Positions 1 to 7,334 are shown, counted from the first letter of the stretch. The stretch is 17,199 bases of DNA from Geodermatophilaceae bacterium (GCA_013811975.1 JACCUF010000046.1:1-17199), one strand, 5' to 3'. Translations and numbers: made by a program. The notes: a model not told the origin generated them from the sequence alone.

Positions 1-151
1 ATTCAGCGCTATCCGCGCCGTCGCTGGGGACGGCTGGGTCCACAGGAACGCCGCCCTCGGGACCCGCCGGCGCCCCCGTCGGCGGACGTTTCCGTGCGCC
101 GGCGACTCGGCCGCGACCTGCCGGCCGGCGTCCGCCTCGGTTACTCGCCAC
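1..151 (-). CDS. secE: Preprotein translocase subunit SecE, N-terminal part (cut by window edge)
   Basis: Partial gene; only the first 50 codons are inside the window. SecE is the small membrane subunit of the SecYEG protein-export channel. The visible part runs from GTG at 151 (VASNRGGRRPAGRGRVAGAR...) and is a charged, Gly/Pro/Arg-rich stretch without a membrane segment. Actinobacterial SecE proteins commonly carry such an extension before the single conserved transmembrane helix. The frame just upstream is closed by a TAG directly before the GTG, which fixes the start; AGG in the preceding ATCAGGTAG can serve as a weak Shine-Dalgarno. The sequence alone would not identify it. The call rests mainly on synteny: tRNA-Trp followed by secE and nusG is a very conserved actinobacterial order, and this frame sits 89 bases downstream of tRNA-Trp on the same strand. 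The conserved domain is not visible. Confidence 0.7.
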   Translation of the reverse strand, partial: MASNRGGRRPAGRGRVAGARKRPPTGAPAGPEGGVPVDPAVPSDGADSAE

Positions 152-240
152 CTACCTGATCACTCCAGTCTTCTTCGTATCCGCGGGTCACTCTCGTTCT
201 CCACGTCGCATGGGCGCATCGGCCCGATCGCCTACCGTCG

Positions 241-313
241 CAGGGGTGACAGGACTTGAACCTGCAACCTGCGGTTTTGGAGACCGCTGCTCTACCAATT
301 GAGCCACACCCCT
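241..313 (-). tRNA. trpT: tRNA-Trp (anticodon CCA)
   Basis: A 73-nt cloverleaf reads on the minus strand. The acceptor stem AGGGGTG pairs with CACCCCT, the anticodon stem GCGGT/ACCGC encloses loop CTCCAAA (anticodon CCA), and the T-arm contains GGTTCAAGTCC. The discriminator is G at 241, and the 3' CCA is not encoded. It lies directly upstream of secE, the arrangement seen in Mycobacterium and Streptomyces. Confidence 0.97.
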
Positions 314-461
314 CGGCCGAGCACGCCAACCTGTCAGGGGCAACGAGGGCTGATCGTGGGCAAGCCGATTAAGGGGTCGCTAGCCCCAGGAGCACGAGTG
401 TACGGGAGTCAACCCGATCGCTTCCACTGCCGGGGCGGGGCCCCGTGCGAACATAGGCGGC

Positions 462-1754
462 ATGGCCTCTCCTGAGCCCGTCCGCAGCACGCCGACCGCG
501 CCGGTGATCGTGGCGTCGGTGTCCACTGGGCAGCCGCTGCCCACTCCTACCGCCAGTTCCCGAATATCTCGTCGGGCCGGATCGATTGCGCCCTCGGCGA
601 CGTTGGCAGTCGATGCCAGGGCCAAGGCACTGAAGGCTGCCGGTCGGCCGGTGATCGGGTTCGGGGCCGGTGAGCCCGACTTCGCCACGCCGCAGCACAT
701 CGTCGAGGCCGCGGCTGCGGCATGCCGGGAGCCACGCTTTCATCGGTACACCCCCGCCGCCGGCCTGCCCGAGCTTCGTGAGGCGATCGCGGCAGCTACC
801 CAGCGCAACTCCGGCCTGGTCTGCACCGCCGGGGACGTATTGGTCACCAATGGCGGCAAGCAGGCGGTCTACGAGGCGATGGCGGTTCTCCTGGACCCAG
901 GCGACGAAGTCCTGCTGCCGGCCCCGTACTGGACGACCTATCCCGAGGCGATCCGGTTGGCCGGCGGCGTTCCGGTCGAAGTGATCACCGACGAGAGCAC
1001 CGGCTATCTGGCATCGGTCGACCAACTGGCCGCCTACGTCACCCCCCGTACCAAGATGCTGCTGTTCTGCTCACCGAGCAACCCGACCGGTGCGGTCTAC
1101 CCGCCGGACCAGGTCGCCGAGATCGGCCGCTGGGCACTCGAGCAGGGGCTGTGGGTGGTCACCGACGAGATCTACGAGCACCTCGTGTACGGCGACGCGC
1201 AACACATCTCGATGCCGGTCGCCATCCCTGATCTGGCGCAGAAGTGCGTTGTGGTCAACGGGGTGGCCAAGACCTATGCGATGACTGGCTGGCGGGTGGG
1301 CTGGATGATCGCGCCCGCCGACGTCATCACCGCCGCGACCAATCTGCACTCGCACTCGACCTCCAACGTCGCGAACGTCTCCCAGGCTGCAGCACTGGCA
1401 GCCCTCAACGGCGGGCTGGACGATGTCGTGAGAATGCGATCGGCCTTCGACCGACGTCGTCAGCTGATGGTGTCCATGCTTCGGGAGATCCCGGGTGTGG
1501 CCTGCCCCGAACCTCAGGGCGCCTTCTACGCCTATCCCTGCGTCCGGACCCTGCTCGGACGGGAGCTACGCGGCCGTACCCCGAGTACGAGTGCGGAGTT
1601 GGCCGCCTTGATCCTGGATGAGGTCGAGGTCGCCGCCGTACCTGGCGAGGCATTCGGCACCGACGGTTATCTGCGGCTCTCGTACGCGCTCGGCGACGAC
1701 GACCTGGTCGAGGGCGTCACCCGGATCCAGGGTTTGCTCACCGAACTGGGTTGA
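462..1754 (+). CDS. aspC: Pyridoxal-phosphate aminotransferase, class I (aspartate aminotransferase type)
   Basis: A 430-residue cytoplasmic enzyme expected to move the amino group between aspartate and 2-oxoglutarate (aspartate + 2-oxoglutarate to oxaloacetate + glutamate), with pyridoxal phosphate as cofactor. Fold type I landmarks are all present: FGAGEPDF at 67-74, the cofactor-contacting N207 in SNPTG, D235 and Y238 in DEIY, the Schiff-base lysine K270 in GVAKTYAMTGWRVGW, and R405 in YLRLSYA for the substrate carboxylate. The family normally begins near ISRRAGSIAPSATLAVDA (from about residue 35). The ATG at 462 therefore adds a Ser/Pro/Thr-rich lead of about 34 residues; AGGCGG just before it is a close but usable Shine-Dalgarno, and an in-frame GTG further in (VSTGQPLP) is an alternative. 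It converges on the M1 peptidase gene with only 27 bases between. In Streptomyces an aspC gene sits next to secE, which supports the name; substrate choice within class I cannot be proved here. Confidence 0.92.
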   Translation: MASPEPVRSTPTAPVIVASVSTGQPLPTPTASSRISRRAGSIAPSATLAVDARAKALKAAGRPVIGFGAGEPDFATPQHIVEAAAAACREPRFHRYTPAAGLPELREAIAAATQRNSGLVCTAGDVLVTNGGKQAVYEAMAVLLDPGDEVLLPAPYWTTYPEAIRLAGGVPVEVITDESTGYLASVDQLAAYVTPRTKMLLFCSPSNPTGAVYPPDQVAEIGRWALEQGLWVVTDEIYEHLVYGDAQHISMPVAIPDLAQKCVVVNGVAKTYAMTGWRVGWMIAPADVITAATNLHSHSTSNVANVSQAAALAALNGGLDDVVRMRSAFDRRRQLMVSMLREIPGVACPEPQGAFYAYPCVRTLLGRELRGRTPSTSAELAALILDEVEVAAVPGEAFGTDGYLRLSYALGDDDLVEGVTRIQGLLTELG

Positions 1755-1781
1755 CCGAAAACTGTGCTGACCGCGGCCCGA

Positions 1782-3212
1782 TCAGCCGAAGGCCCCGGCC
1801 TCATCGAGGATCTTGACGGCTGCTGGCAGCTCGGACAACGCAGCAGCGACATCGTCGGGCACGGCGATCTGCCATGCCTGGGCGTTGATGTAGCAGCGCA
1901 GCGCGCGGTCGAACTCGTCCGCTCCGGCGGCATCGCGGGCGGCGGTCAGCACCGCTCCTCCCTTGCCGTAGACGACATCGAAGTACTCGTCGGCGTCGGG
2001 GAAGTCGCTCATCGAGTCGCCGATGTCGCCCGGAATCTCCAGATCCGTGCCATCCCGCGCCGGCTCACCGACCAGCCCCTCGGCATAGGAGGCAAAGGCC
2101 TCGTCCAGCCACGGATCGCGGAACTGCGAGTTTCCGATCATCCCGTAGAACCACATGTGCGCGATCTCGTGCACCAGGATGACCCGGCTCGGTGAGGCCA
2201 ACAGGATCGAGGACGGGTACTCGATGCCGCCGCCGAAGTTCGGCAGCACCGGGATCGTGAGCGTGTCGTACGGAAACGGCCCGAAGAACTCCTCGAAGTC
2301 CTCGATCAGCGAGGCCGCGTCCTCGGCCAGTTCTGCTGCGTCGGTCGCAGCGTCGGGCAGTACCCCGACCGTGATCTCGGTATCGCCTGCGGCTGCCCCT
2401 TCGGTGTCGAACCTTCCGACGGCCACACTGACATCGCGCGCGGCGGTCTCGCTCGAGGTCCAGACGCGCCGTCCGTCCCCGGCCGGCTCCGGCCGGTCCT
2501 GTGCGCCGGTCATCAGAACCTCGAGGTCCTCGGGTGCCTCCACGCTGATCGTCGTGTCCGCCGCCTGGCTGGTGGAGGTCTCTCCGAGCACCGTCACCAG
2601 CGGATCCCGGCTCCAGCCCACTCCCGGCTCCCAGGAGAGCAATGGAAACCCGCTGGCCCACCAGGACAGGCCGTCGGCGGTCCCGTATCGATCGAATGTG
2701 CCGTCACCGAGTTCCAGTTCAAAATCCAGGGAGACCTCGACGCTGTTCCCGGCTTCGACCTCCTCGGTCAACCTGACGACCAGCAATCCACCCGGCGTCG
2801 TGGGATAGGCATCGGCAGACTCGTACCCGAAGTCGTCGACCTCCTTGCCGGTGACGTCGGTGACGGTCAGCTCGTTTCCGAACGGCGCAGAGACTGGGCT
2901 GTTCGGGATCAGCCGGAACACGAGTTCGTCGGTCGGCAGATCGGGGGTGAAGGTGACCGTCTCGGTCCCGGTGACGATCCGCAGGTTCTCGGCCAAGGAA
3001 AACTCCAGAGCGATCACCGGGCGATCCTCGGCGGGTGCGACCGCCTCGGAGGGACAGTCCGCATCGGGGTCCACACGGTCATCGATGGTCCTGCCCGACG
3101 GGTCGGGGGGAAAGTCGAGACCGTCGGGAGCTGCGGCACAACCGGCCAGGAGCATTCCGAGGGACAGCAATCCGGCGAGTGCAACGGTTGGGTGTGGCCG
3201 GCGGAAGGTCAT
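1782..3212 (-). CDS. Secreted lipoprotein zinc metallopeptidase, M1 (gluzincin) family
   Basis: A 476-residue protein predicted to be anchored to the outer face of the membrane. It has a lipoprotein signal (RR near the N-terminus, hydrophobic 9-24, lipobox LAGC with C25). A beta-rich N-terminal domain follows (about 60-270), like the saddle domain of M1 aminopeptidases. The catalytic domain carries HEIAHMWFYG at 348-357 (zinc ligands H348 and H352, catalytic E349), the third ligand E371 in LDEAFASY, and a likely transition-state tyrosine Y415 in VVYGKGG. The exopeptidase motif GxMEN appears as GGGIEYP: the glutamate (E331) is kept, but Met and Asn are replaced. At 476 residues it lacks the long C-terminal helical domain of large aminopeptidases. 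The start is 5 bases downstream of the hadB-like stop, so it is probably the last gene of the rpmG-had transcript. Its substrate is unknown. Confidence 0.88.
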   Translation of the reverse strand: MTFRRPHPTVALAGLLSLGMLLAGCAAAPDGLDFPPDPSGRTIDDRVDPDADCPSEAVAPAEDRPVIALEFSLAENLRIVTGTETVTFTPDLPTDELVFRLIPNSPVSAPFGNELTVTDVTGKEVDDFGYESADAYPTTPGGLLVVRLTEEVEAGNSVEVSLDFELELGDGTFDRYGTADGLSWWASGFPLLSWEPGVGWSRDPLVTVLGETSTSQAADTTISVEAPEDLEVLMTGAQDRPEPAGDGRRVWTSSETAARDVSVAVGRFDTEGAAAGDTEITVGVLPDAATDAAELAEDAASLIEDFEEFFGPFPYDTLTIPVLPNFGGGIEYPSSILLASPSRVILVHEIAHMWFYGMIGNSQFRDPWLDEAFASYAEGLVGEPARDGTDLEIPGDIGDSMSDFPDADEYFDVVYGKGGAVLTAARDAAGADEFDRALRCYINAQAWQIAVPDDVAAALSELPAAVKILDEAGAFG

Positions 3213-3217
3213 CCGGA

Positions 3218-3661
3218 TCAGGGCAGGACGACGACGGCGCGAGCCATGGACAGTACCTTGTCGGCACCGCAGCGGACGATGATGTCGACCCGGACACGAT
3301 GGTCTGGCAGTTTCTTTGCAACCCGAGCGCTCACCACGAGTTCGGCTCCGTCCTCGTCATCGGGGACGATCACCGGGCGCGAGAACCGGACCGCGTACTC
3401 GACCACCGCGCCGGGATTTCTCACCCAGTCGGTGACGATGCGGGCCGCGATGGCCATGGTCAACATGCCGTGCGCGATGACGTCGGGCAACCCCGCCGCA
3501 CGGGCGGCGCGTTCGTTCCAGTGGATGACGTTGAAGTCGCCGGAGGCCCCGCTGTAGCGGACGAGGTCGGCTCGCCGGACGCGAGTCCGGATCTCAGGCA
3601 GCTCGGTGCCCTCGGCCACGCTGTCGTAGGCGAGGGCGGTCGTTGGCAGGGCGCTGACCAT
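3218..3661 (-). CDS. hadB: MaoC-like (R)-specific hydratase/dehydratase, catalytic subunit, HadB-like
   Basis: A 147-residue single hot-dog-fold protein with the hydratase-2 motif YSGASGDFNVIHWNERAARAAG. The catalytic pair D42 and H47 is intact, and AHGMLTM follows as in the family. In Mycobacterium the orthologous HadB is the catalytic half of the HadAB 3-hydroxyacyl-ACP dehydratase of FAS-II. Whether this organism makes mycolic acids is unknown, so the substrate could be another long (R)-3-hydroxyacyl thioester. I chose the ATG at 3661, which overlaps the upstream hadA-like stop as TGATG, a classic coupled start; an in-frame TTG one codon earlier is less likely. The tight coupling fits an obligate heterodimer with its neighbour. 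The order rpmG, hadA, hadB matches Mycobacterium, but a peptidase gene stands where hadC would be. Confidence 0.9.
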   Translation of the reverse strand: MVSALPTTALAYDSVAEGTELPEIRTRVRRADLVRYSGASGDFNVIHWNERAARAAGLPDVIAHGMLTMAIAARIVTDWVRNPGAVVEYAVRFSRPVIVPDDEDGAELVVSARVAKKLPDHRVRVDIIVRCGADKVLSMARAVVVLP

Positions 3662-4137
3662 CAAGCCTTACTCGGGTCGGAGGTGGCCACGCCAGAGGTG
3701 CCGCGGGCAACCAGCATGGAGTACGCGGTCACGACCGGCTCGCCGTCTTCGGTGCTGACGTCCACCCGGGTGCTGATCAGGTCGTTGCCGGCCGCAGCCT
3801 GGATGTTGTCCACGGTCAGAACGCCGATCAGCCGGTCACCTGCACGCACCGGCCGGGTCACGACGAAGCGCTGCTGACCGTGCACCACCTTGGTGTAGTC
3901 CAGACCGAGTTCCGGATCGAAGATGACCTGCTCACCAATTCGTGCAGTGATCACGATGGGGAATGTCGGTGGCGCGATGACATCCTGATGCCCCGCCGCA
4001 CGGGCGGCGCCTCGATCGCGGTAGACCGGATTCGGATCGCCGATCGCATCGGCGAACTCGCGGATCTTCTCCCGACCGACCTCGTAGACCTCCACCGCCG
4101 GGTACGTCCGGCCGATGAAGGCGGGGTCGAGAGGCAT
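3661..4137 (-). CDS. hadA: MaoC-like dehydratase, non-catalytic N-terminal-type subunit, HadA-like
   Basis: A 158-residue hot-dog-fold protein beginning MPLDPAFIGRTYPAVEVYEVG. It aligns with FAS1-type/HadA dehydratase subunits through FADAIGDPNPVYRD (29-41) and APPTFPIV. Where the partner has the catalytic Asp-x-Asn-x-x-His arrangement, this protein has DPNPVY: the histidine is replaced by Y39. That is expected, because HadA-type subunits shape the acyl-binding channel while HadB supplies catalysis. Starting at ATG 4137, it lies 18 bases downstream of rpmG, and its TGA overlaps the hadB-like ATG. The pair probably forms one cytoplasmic heterodimeric dehydratase acting on 3-hydroxyacyl thioesters. 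A role in mycolate synthesis is known only for Mycobacterium and its relatives and is not implied here. Confidence 0.9.
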   Translation of the reverse strand: MPLDPAFIGRTYPAVEVYEVGREKIREFADAIGDPNPVYRDRGAARAAGHQDVIAPPTFPIVITARIGEQVIFDPELGLDYTKVVHGQQRFVVTRPVRAGDRLIGVLTVDNIQAAAGNDLISTRVDVSTEDGEPVVTAYSMLVARGTSGVATSDPSKA

Positions 4138-4155
4138 CTCCGTCGTGCCGACGGC

Positions 4156-4320
4156 CTAGCGCGTCTCGCGGTGGACCTGGTGAATTCGGCAATGCGGGCA
4201 GAACTTCTTGATCTCCAGCCGGTCGGGATCGTTGCGCCGGTTCTTCCTGGTGATGTAGTTGCGGTGCTTGCACTCCTGGCAGGCCAGCGTGATCTTGGGA
4301 CGGACATCGGTGGCGGCCAC
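4156..4320 (-). CDS. rpmG: 50S ribosomal protein L33, zinc-binding form
   Basis: A 54-residue protein of the large ribosomal subunit beginning (M)AATDVRPKITLACQECKHRN and ending HQVHRETR, which is almost the actinobacterial consensus. Two cysteine pairs, CQEC and CPHC, form the zinc ribbon, so this is the C+ paralogue rather than the zinc-independent one. I set the start at GTG 4320, with AAAGG about ten bases upstream. An ATG three codons earlier (MYPVAATD) would place that Shine-Dalgarno only one base away and would lengthen the protein beyond the family's 54-55 residues. It is followed after 18 bases by hadA and preceded by tRNA-Met and tRNA-Thr, as in Mycobacterium (thrT-metT-rpmG2-hadA-hadB). 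Confidence 0.96.
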   Translation of the reverse strand: MAATDVRPKITLACQECKHRNYITRKNRRNDPDRLEIKKFCPHCRIHQVHRETR

Positions 4321-4380
4321 GGGGTACATGCCTTTCTTGGACAACGGAGGGCTGGATTTACTGTTGAACAACTGTGCTAC

Positions 4381-4430
4381 TTCGGGTGTCGAGCTAGTTC
4401 GGTGTTGTCCTGTTTCGGTGTTGAGCTACC
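4381..4430. repeat. Three imperfect 16-17-bp tandem repeats between tRNA-Met and rpmG
   Basis: Three adjacent copies read on the plus strand as TTCGGGTGTCGAGCTAG, TTCGGTGTTGTCCTGT and TTCGGTGTTGAGCTACC. Copies 1 and 3 share the tail GAGCTA. The repeats fill most of the spacer between the tRNA-Met 3' end and the rpmG leader. Their role is unknown; they could be spacer slippage or a site acting in tRNA/mRNA processing. Confidence 0.5.
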
Positions 4431-4434
4431 TCGA

Positions 4435-4511
4435 TGGTAGCGGTGCCCGGACTTGAACCGGGGACACAGCGATTATGAGCCGCTTGCTCTACCTGACTGA
4501 GCTACACCGCC
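4435..4511 (-). tRNA. metT: tRNA-Met (anticodon CAT, elongator type)
   Basis: A cloverleaf on the minus strand: acceptor GGCGGTG/CACCGCT (first pair G-T), anticodon stem AGCGG/TCGCT with loop CTCATAA (anticodon CAT), and T-arm GGTTCAAGTCC. The discriminator is A, and the 3' CCA is encoded (4435-4437), unlike the other three tRNA genes here. The paired first position of the acceptor argues for the elongator, because initiator tRNAs carry an unpaired C1-A72. It lies 15 bases downstream of tRNA-Thr on the same strand, so the two are probably cotranscribed. Confidence 0.96.
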
Positions 4512-4526
4512 GGGAACAGTTGAGCG

Positions 4527-4599
4527 AGCCCCCTTACGGAATCGAACCGTAGACCTTTTCCTTACCATGGAAACGCTCTGCCGACTGAGCTAAGGGGGC
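4527..4599 (-). tRNA. thrT: tRNA-Thr (anticodon GGT)
   Basis: A 73-nt cloverleaf on the minus strand: acceptor GCCCCCT/AGGGGGC, anticodon stem TTTCC/GGAAA enclosing ATGGTAA (anticodon GGT), T-arm GGTTCGATTCC, discriminator T, CCA not encoded. It is the first gene of the tRNA-Thr, tRNA-Met, rpmG, had series. Confidence 0.97.
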
Positions 4600-4626
4600 C
4601 GCAAACCCGTCTCGGGCGCGCGAGCG

Positions 4627-4632
4627 ACGATA
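4627..4632 (-). promoter_or_regulatory. Possible -10 element for the tRNA-Thr/tRNA-Met/rpmG transcript
   Basis: The hexamer TATCGT on the minus strand lies 27 bases before the 5' end of tRNA-Thr and fits the TAnnnT pattern of primary-sigma promoters. No good -35 is seen at the usual distance, so this is a weak call based on position. Confidence 0.25.
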
Positions 4633-4664
4633 CACAACCGCTTTCCAGGAGCTGCATCTGATGG

Positions 4665-4679
4665 TCCGATCTGATCGGA
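4665..4679. repeat. 15-bp palindrome between the GGDEF-EAL gene end and tRNA-Thr
   Basis: TCCGATC-T-GATCGGA is a perfect inverted repeat around one central base. It lies just after the stop of the GGDEF-EAL gene and upstream of the tRNA-Thr promoter region. The one-base centre and missing T-tract make a poor terminator. A dimeric regulator site is equally possible; no regulator is known. Confidence 0.4.
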
Positions 4680-4694
4680 TCGCATCCCCGACGA

Positions 4695-7241
4695 CTAGCG
4701 AATGATGTAGAGCTTGCGCTGGCTGCGGTCCTGGTCTACCGGCTGGGTAGCCGTACGCGCAGTGAGCCAGCTGGCGAGATTGGCTTCGCTCAGGGGGCGG
4801 CTGACCAGGTAACCCTGCAGGAAGTCGACGTTCATGTTCGCAAGAAGATGACGGGTGAGTTCGTCCTCGACCCCCTCGGCGACGACTCGCAGGCCCAGGT
4901 TGTGCGCCAGATCGATGATCGACCGGGCGATCGTCTTGGTTCCTGGATCGGTGCTCATGCTGAGTACGAAGGACTTGTCGATCTTGACCTCGTCGATGGG
5001 AAGCCTGCGCAGGTAGGAAAGCGAGGAGTACCCCGTACCGAAGTCATCGACGGACAGCCCCACGCCGAGTTCGTGCAAGTGGTTGAGTGCTGGAAGGGCC
5101 ATCTCATCCCCGATGACGCTGCCCTCGGTGATCTCGAAGGTAAGCAACTCCGGCGGGAACCCGTGCTCGGCGAGAGTTTCGGCGACTTCGTCGACGAATC
5201 CCGGTTCCACCAGGCACGCCGCGGAGAGATTGACCGCCATCGAGATCACGACGCCTTCGTCGAGCCATGCCTGACAGCGCTGCAACGCGGTACGCAGTAC
5301 TCGACGGGTAAGCGGGGTGATCTGATCGATCCGCTCGGCAAGTGGGATGAACTCATCCGGTGTGATCGGTCCAAGCTGAGGATGAGTCCACCGGGACAGG
5401 AGCTCGACGGCGGCGATCTCGCCAGTGGCCGTGCCCACGATGGGCTGGAACACCACCGTGATCTGCGAACTCTCGATGGCCTCCGGAAGATCGGCCCCGA
5501 GCTGCAGCAACCGCATGCTCTGCTCGTCCATGGCCGAGCTGTACGTGGCCGTGGACAGCCCGCGCGTACGAGCAGCCAGGACAGCGACGTCGGCGTGCTG
5601 CAGCAAGGGCCCGGCTGAGCAGCCATGCAGTGGGGCGACCGCGACGCCGAGAGTGAGGTCGGCGGTAAGCTGAAGACCGGCGACCTGCACGCGGCTGGAC
5701 ACCGCGCGGGACAACCGCGTGGCCTCGGTCTCGGCGCGGTCGAGGTTGGCGTCGGCCAACATGATGGCGAACTGAGCCCCGCCGACCCTGGCCACTCGCG
5801 CGTCCGGTGGAGCGTGTTCCTGCAGGGCTGAGGCGATCACCCGCAGCAACTCGTCACCGGCGGCATGTCCGAGGGTCTCGTTGACCTGAGCGAACCCATC
5901 GATGTCGGCCATGAGCAGGGCCAGCCGCCGATGCACCGGATCGGCATCGAGATGGGCATCGATCATCGCGGTCAGCCAGAACCGGTTCGGTAGATCGGTG
6001 ACCTGGTCATGCGCGGCGTCGTAGCGGATCTTGTCCTGCAGCTGCCGCTGACGCAGGGCCGCCGCGACGTGCGTGGCCAAGGACTGCATCAACTCGACGT
6101 CGGTAGCGGTGAACTGCAGGACGTCCCCGTTTCGGTCACACACCTCGAGGTAGCCGAGCTCGGCAGTCTCGGTCTCCAGTGGGACGCACAGCAACTCGGT
6201 GACCCCGCGCCGGCGCAGACCGCGGAGATCTTGCTGGTTCGCCCGAGCTTCGTTGATGAGCCTGGCGCCCTGGCCGGCGGTCGTCTGCAGGCGGATCGCG
6301 TCGTCCGGGTCATCCGGGCCTGGATAGCCGGCCGACCCGTCGTCAGTACTGACAACGGCCAGTGAGCGCGGCCCCTGGTCCAAGTGGGAGGGCAGCCACA
6401 ACGCGGCGCGGGCGGCGTTGAACTTCTCGCGTATTGCCTGGAGAATGACCGTCTCGCTGTCCCGATCGTTTCCCGCGTTCTGGACCATCTCCGCGAAGTC
6501 GTACACCTCGGCCAGGCTCCGCCGGTCCTGCGCCGCAGCGGCATACCGGCGGTAGAGCAGCACGAACAGGCCCAGCAAACCCACGGCCAGCACCGCAGCC
6601 CATGGCGTGACCTCGATGAGAAGCAGGACCACGATGCCGAGGGCGGCGGCCATCGGCACGATCGCGAGCAAGGGAATCACCATGGCAAACCAGAAGCTAC
6701 GGCTGACCGAGCCCTCGGTGATCAGGATCGCGAGCGCGATACAGCAGACGCCGACCGCGCCCGTGACGAGAAGCGCGGCAATGACGCCAAGCCACATGAG
6801 GGGAGAGACCACCTCGGTCAAGTCAACATCGCGGAGCAGCCAGCCAGCCAGTGCCGCCTCGACAACGGCAACAGCGACATTGAATATGACCTTGCCTGGC
6901 GGGTATCCGTTCTTGATGACGACTACCGCCACCGCGACTGCGCGGGCGGTGACGGTGGGGGTGGGTCCGAACAGGAACAGCCCCATAACCATCGGGATCT
7001 CGCTGGTCGCCCAGGACACCGTCTGCTTACGGAGTTCGAAATGGATGATGGTGAGTTCGGACAGCACGAAGGCGGGGACTAGGGCGAGCCAGGTAGGGCT
7101 GTCAGGGAGGGAGAGCTGCGCCCCAGTCGCGAGCAGGAACACGACGGTCACCGCAAGAGCGAGCGCGAAAGTAGGGGGCAGCCAAGGCAGAATAGCCGCT
7201 CGACGTGAAGGCACGGGAACACCGGATACGTGAGATGTCAC
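4695..7241 (-). CDS. Membrane GAF-GGDEF-EAL protein, probable cyclic di-GMP phosphodiesterase
   Basis: 848 residues. The N-terminal third has about seven hydrophobic membrane segments between residues 17 and 231 (a MASE-like sensor). A GAF-type domain follows (about 242-398, SLAEVYDFAEM... to ATHVAAALRQ), then a GGDEF domain (about 405-565) and an EAL domain (about 583-825). The GGDEF metal site DID (446-448) is kept, but the signature loop is GGAQF (487-491), lacking the catalytic acidic residues, so diguanylate cyclase activity is doubtful. The EAL domain looks intact: E613 (in ELL for EAL), N671, E703, D732 and D733 in DDFGTGYSSL, K753 in KID, E789, E792 and Q809 in LQGY. It should therefore cleave cyclic di-GMP to pGpG, perhaps under control of the degenerate GGDEF or the GAF domain. 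The start is GTG 7241, with AGG six bases before it. It stands alone between tRNA-Thr and a 499-bp intergenic stretch. Confidence 0.93.
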   Translation of the reverse strand: MTSHVSGVPVPSRRAAILPWLPPTFALALAVTVVFLLATGAQLSLPDSPTWLALVPAFVLSELTIIHFELRKQTVSWATSEIPMVMGLFLFGPTPTVTARAVAVAVVVIKNGYPPGKVIFNVAVAVVEAALAGWLLRDVDLTEVVSPLMWLGVIAALLVTGAVGVCCIALAILITEGSVSRSFWFAMVIPLLAIVPMAAALGIVVLLLIEVTPWAAVLAVGLLGLFVLLYRRYAAAAQDRRSLAEVYDFAEMVQNAGNDRDSETVILQAIREKFNAARAALWLPSHLDQGPRSLAVVSTDDGSAGYPGPDDPDDAIRLQTTAGQGARLINEARANQQDLRGLRRRGVTELLCVPLETETAELGYLEVCDRNGDVLQFTATDVELMQSLATHVAAALRQRQLQDKIRYDAAHDQVTDLPNRFWLTAMIDAHLDADPVHRRLALLMADIDGFAQVNETLGHAAGDELLRVIASALQEHAPPDARVARVGGAQFAIMLADANLDRAETEATRLSRAVSSRVQVAGLQLTADLTLGVAVAPLHGCSAGPLLQHADVAVLAARTRGLSTATYSSAMDEQSMRLLQLGADLPEAIESSQITVVFQPIVGTATGEIAAVELLSRWTHPQLGPITPDEFIPLAERIDQITPLTRRVLRTALQRCQAWLDEGVVISMAVNLSAACLVEPGFVDEVAETLAEHGFPPELLTFEITEGSVIGDEMALPALNHLHELGVGLSVDDFGTGYSSLSYLRRLPIDEVKIDKSFVLSMSTDPGTKTIARSIIDLAHNLGLRVVAEGVEDELTRHLLANMNVDFLQGYLVSRPLSEANLASWLTARTATQPVDQDRSQRKLYIIR

Positions 7242-7264
7242 GGGCGACCTGCCCTTCCCCCGCG

Positions 7265-7282
7265 GCTAGCTCTCAGGCTAGC
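7265..7282. repeat. GCTAGC-N6-GCTAGC paired palindromes upstream of the GGDEF-EAL gene
   Basis: Two copies of the palindrome GCTAGC are separated by six bases (TCTCAG), 24 to 41 bases before the GTG start. This gives both a direct and an inverted repeat with a 12-bp period, a layout typical of an operator, and it overlaps the candidate -10. No bound regulator can be named. Confidence 0.4.
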
Positions 7283-7307
7283 AAAAGCCCGCCCGCCACG
7301 CTGTCAA
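7275..7307 (-). promoter_or_regulatory. Candidate promoter of the GGDEF-EAL gene
   Basis: On the minus strand a perfect TTGACA (7307-7302) is followed by TGCTAGCCT, an extended -10 (TGn then TAGCCT, 7280-7275). The 21-base spacing is longer than the usual 16-18, so either the extended -10 works alone or the match is partly chance. It would give a leader of about 25-30 bases and would start transcription downstream of the small repeat ORF. Confidence 0.35.
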
Positions 7308-7334
7308 GCGAAGCGGCCCAAAGATCTGGGGGTT

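Noticed and set aside
141..329. Minus-strand frame of 62 codons spanning tRNA-Trp and the secE start
   Set aside because: It runs through a tRNA gene and overlaps secE in another frame; no coding evidence.
369..1025. Long minus-strand frame opposite aspC
   Set aside because: A G+C-driven shadow of the aminotransferase gene with no recognisable domain.
7242..7334. Cyclic di-GMP riboswitch ahead of the GGDEF-EAL gene
   Set aside because: The leader is only about 90 bases, and I see none of the conserved GEMM tetraloop and receptor sequence.
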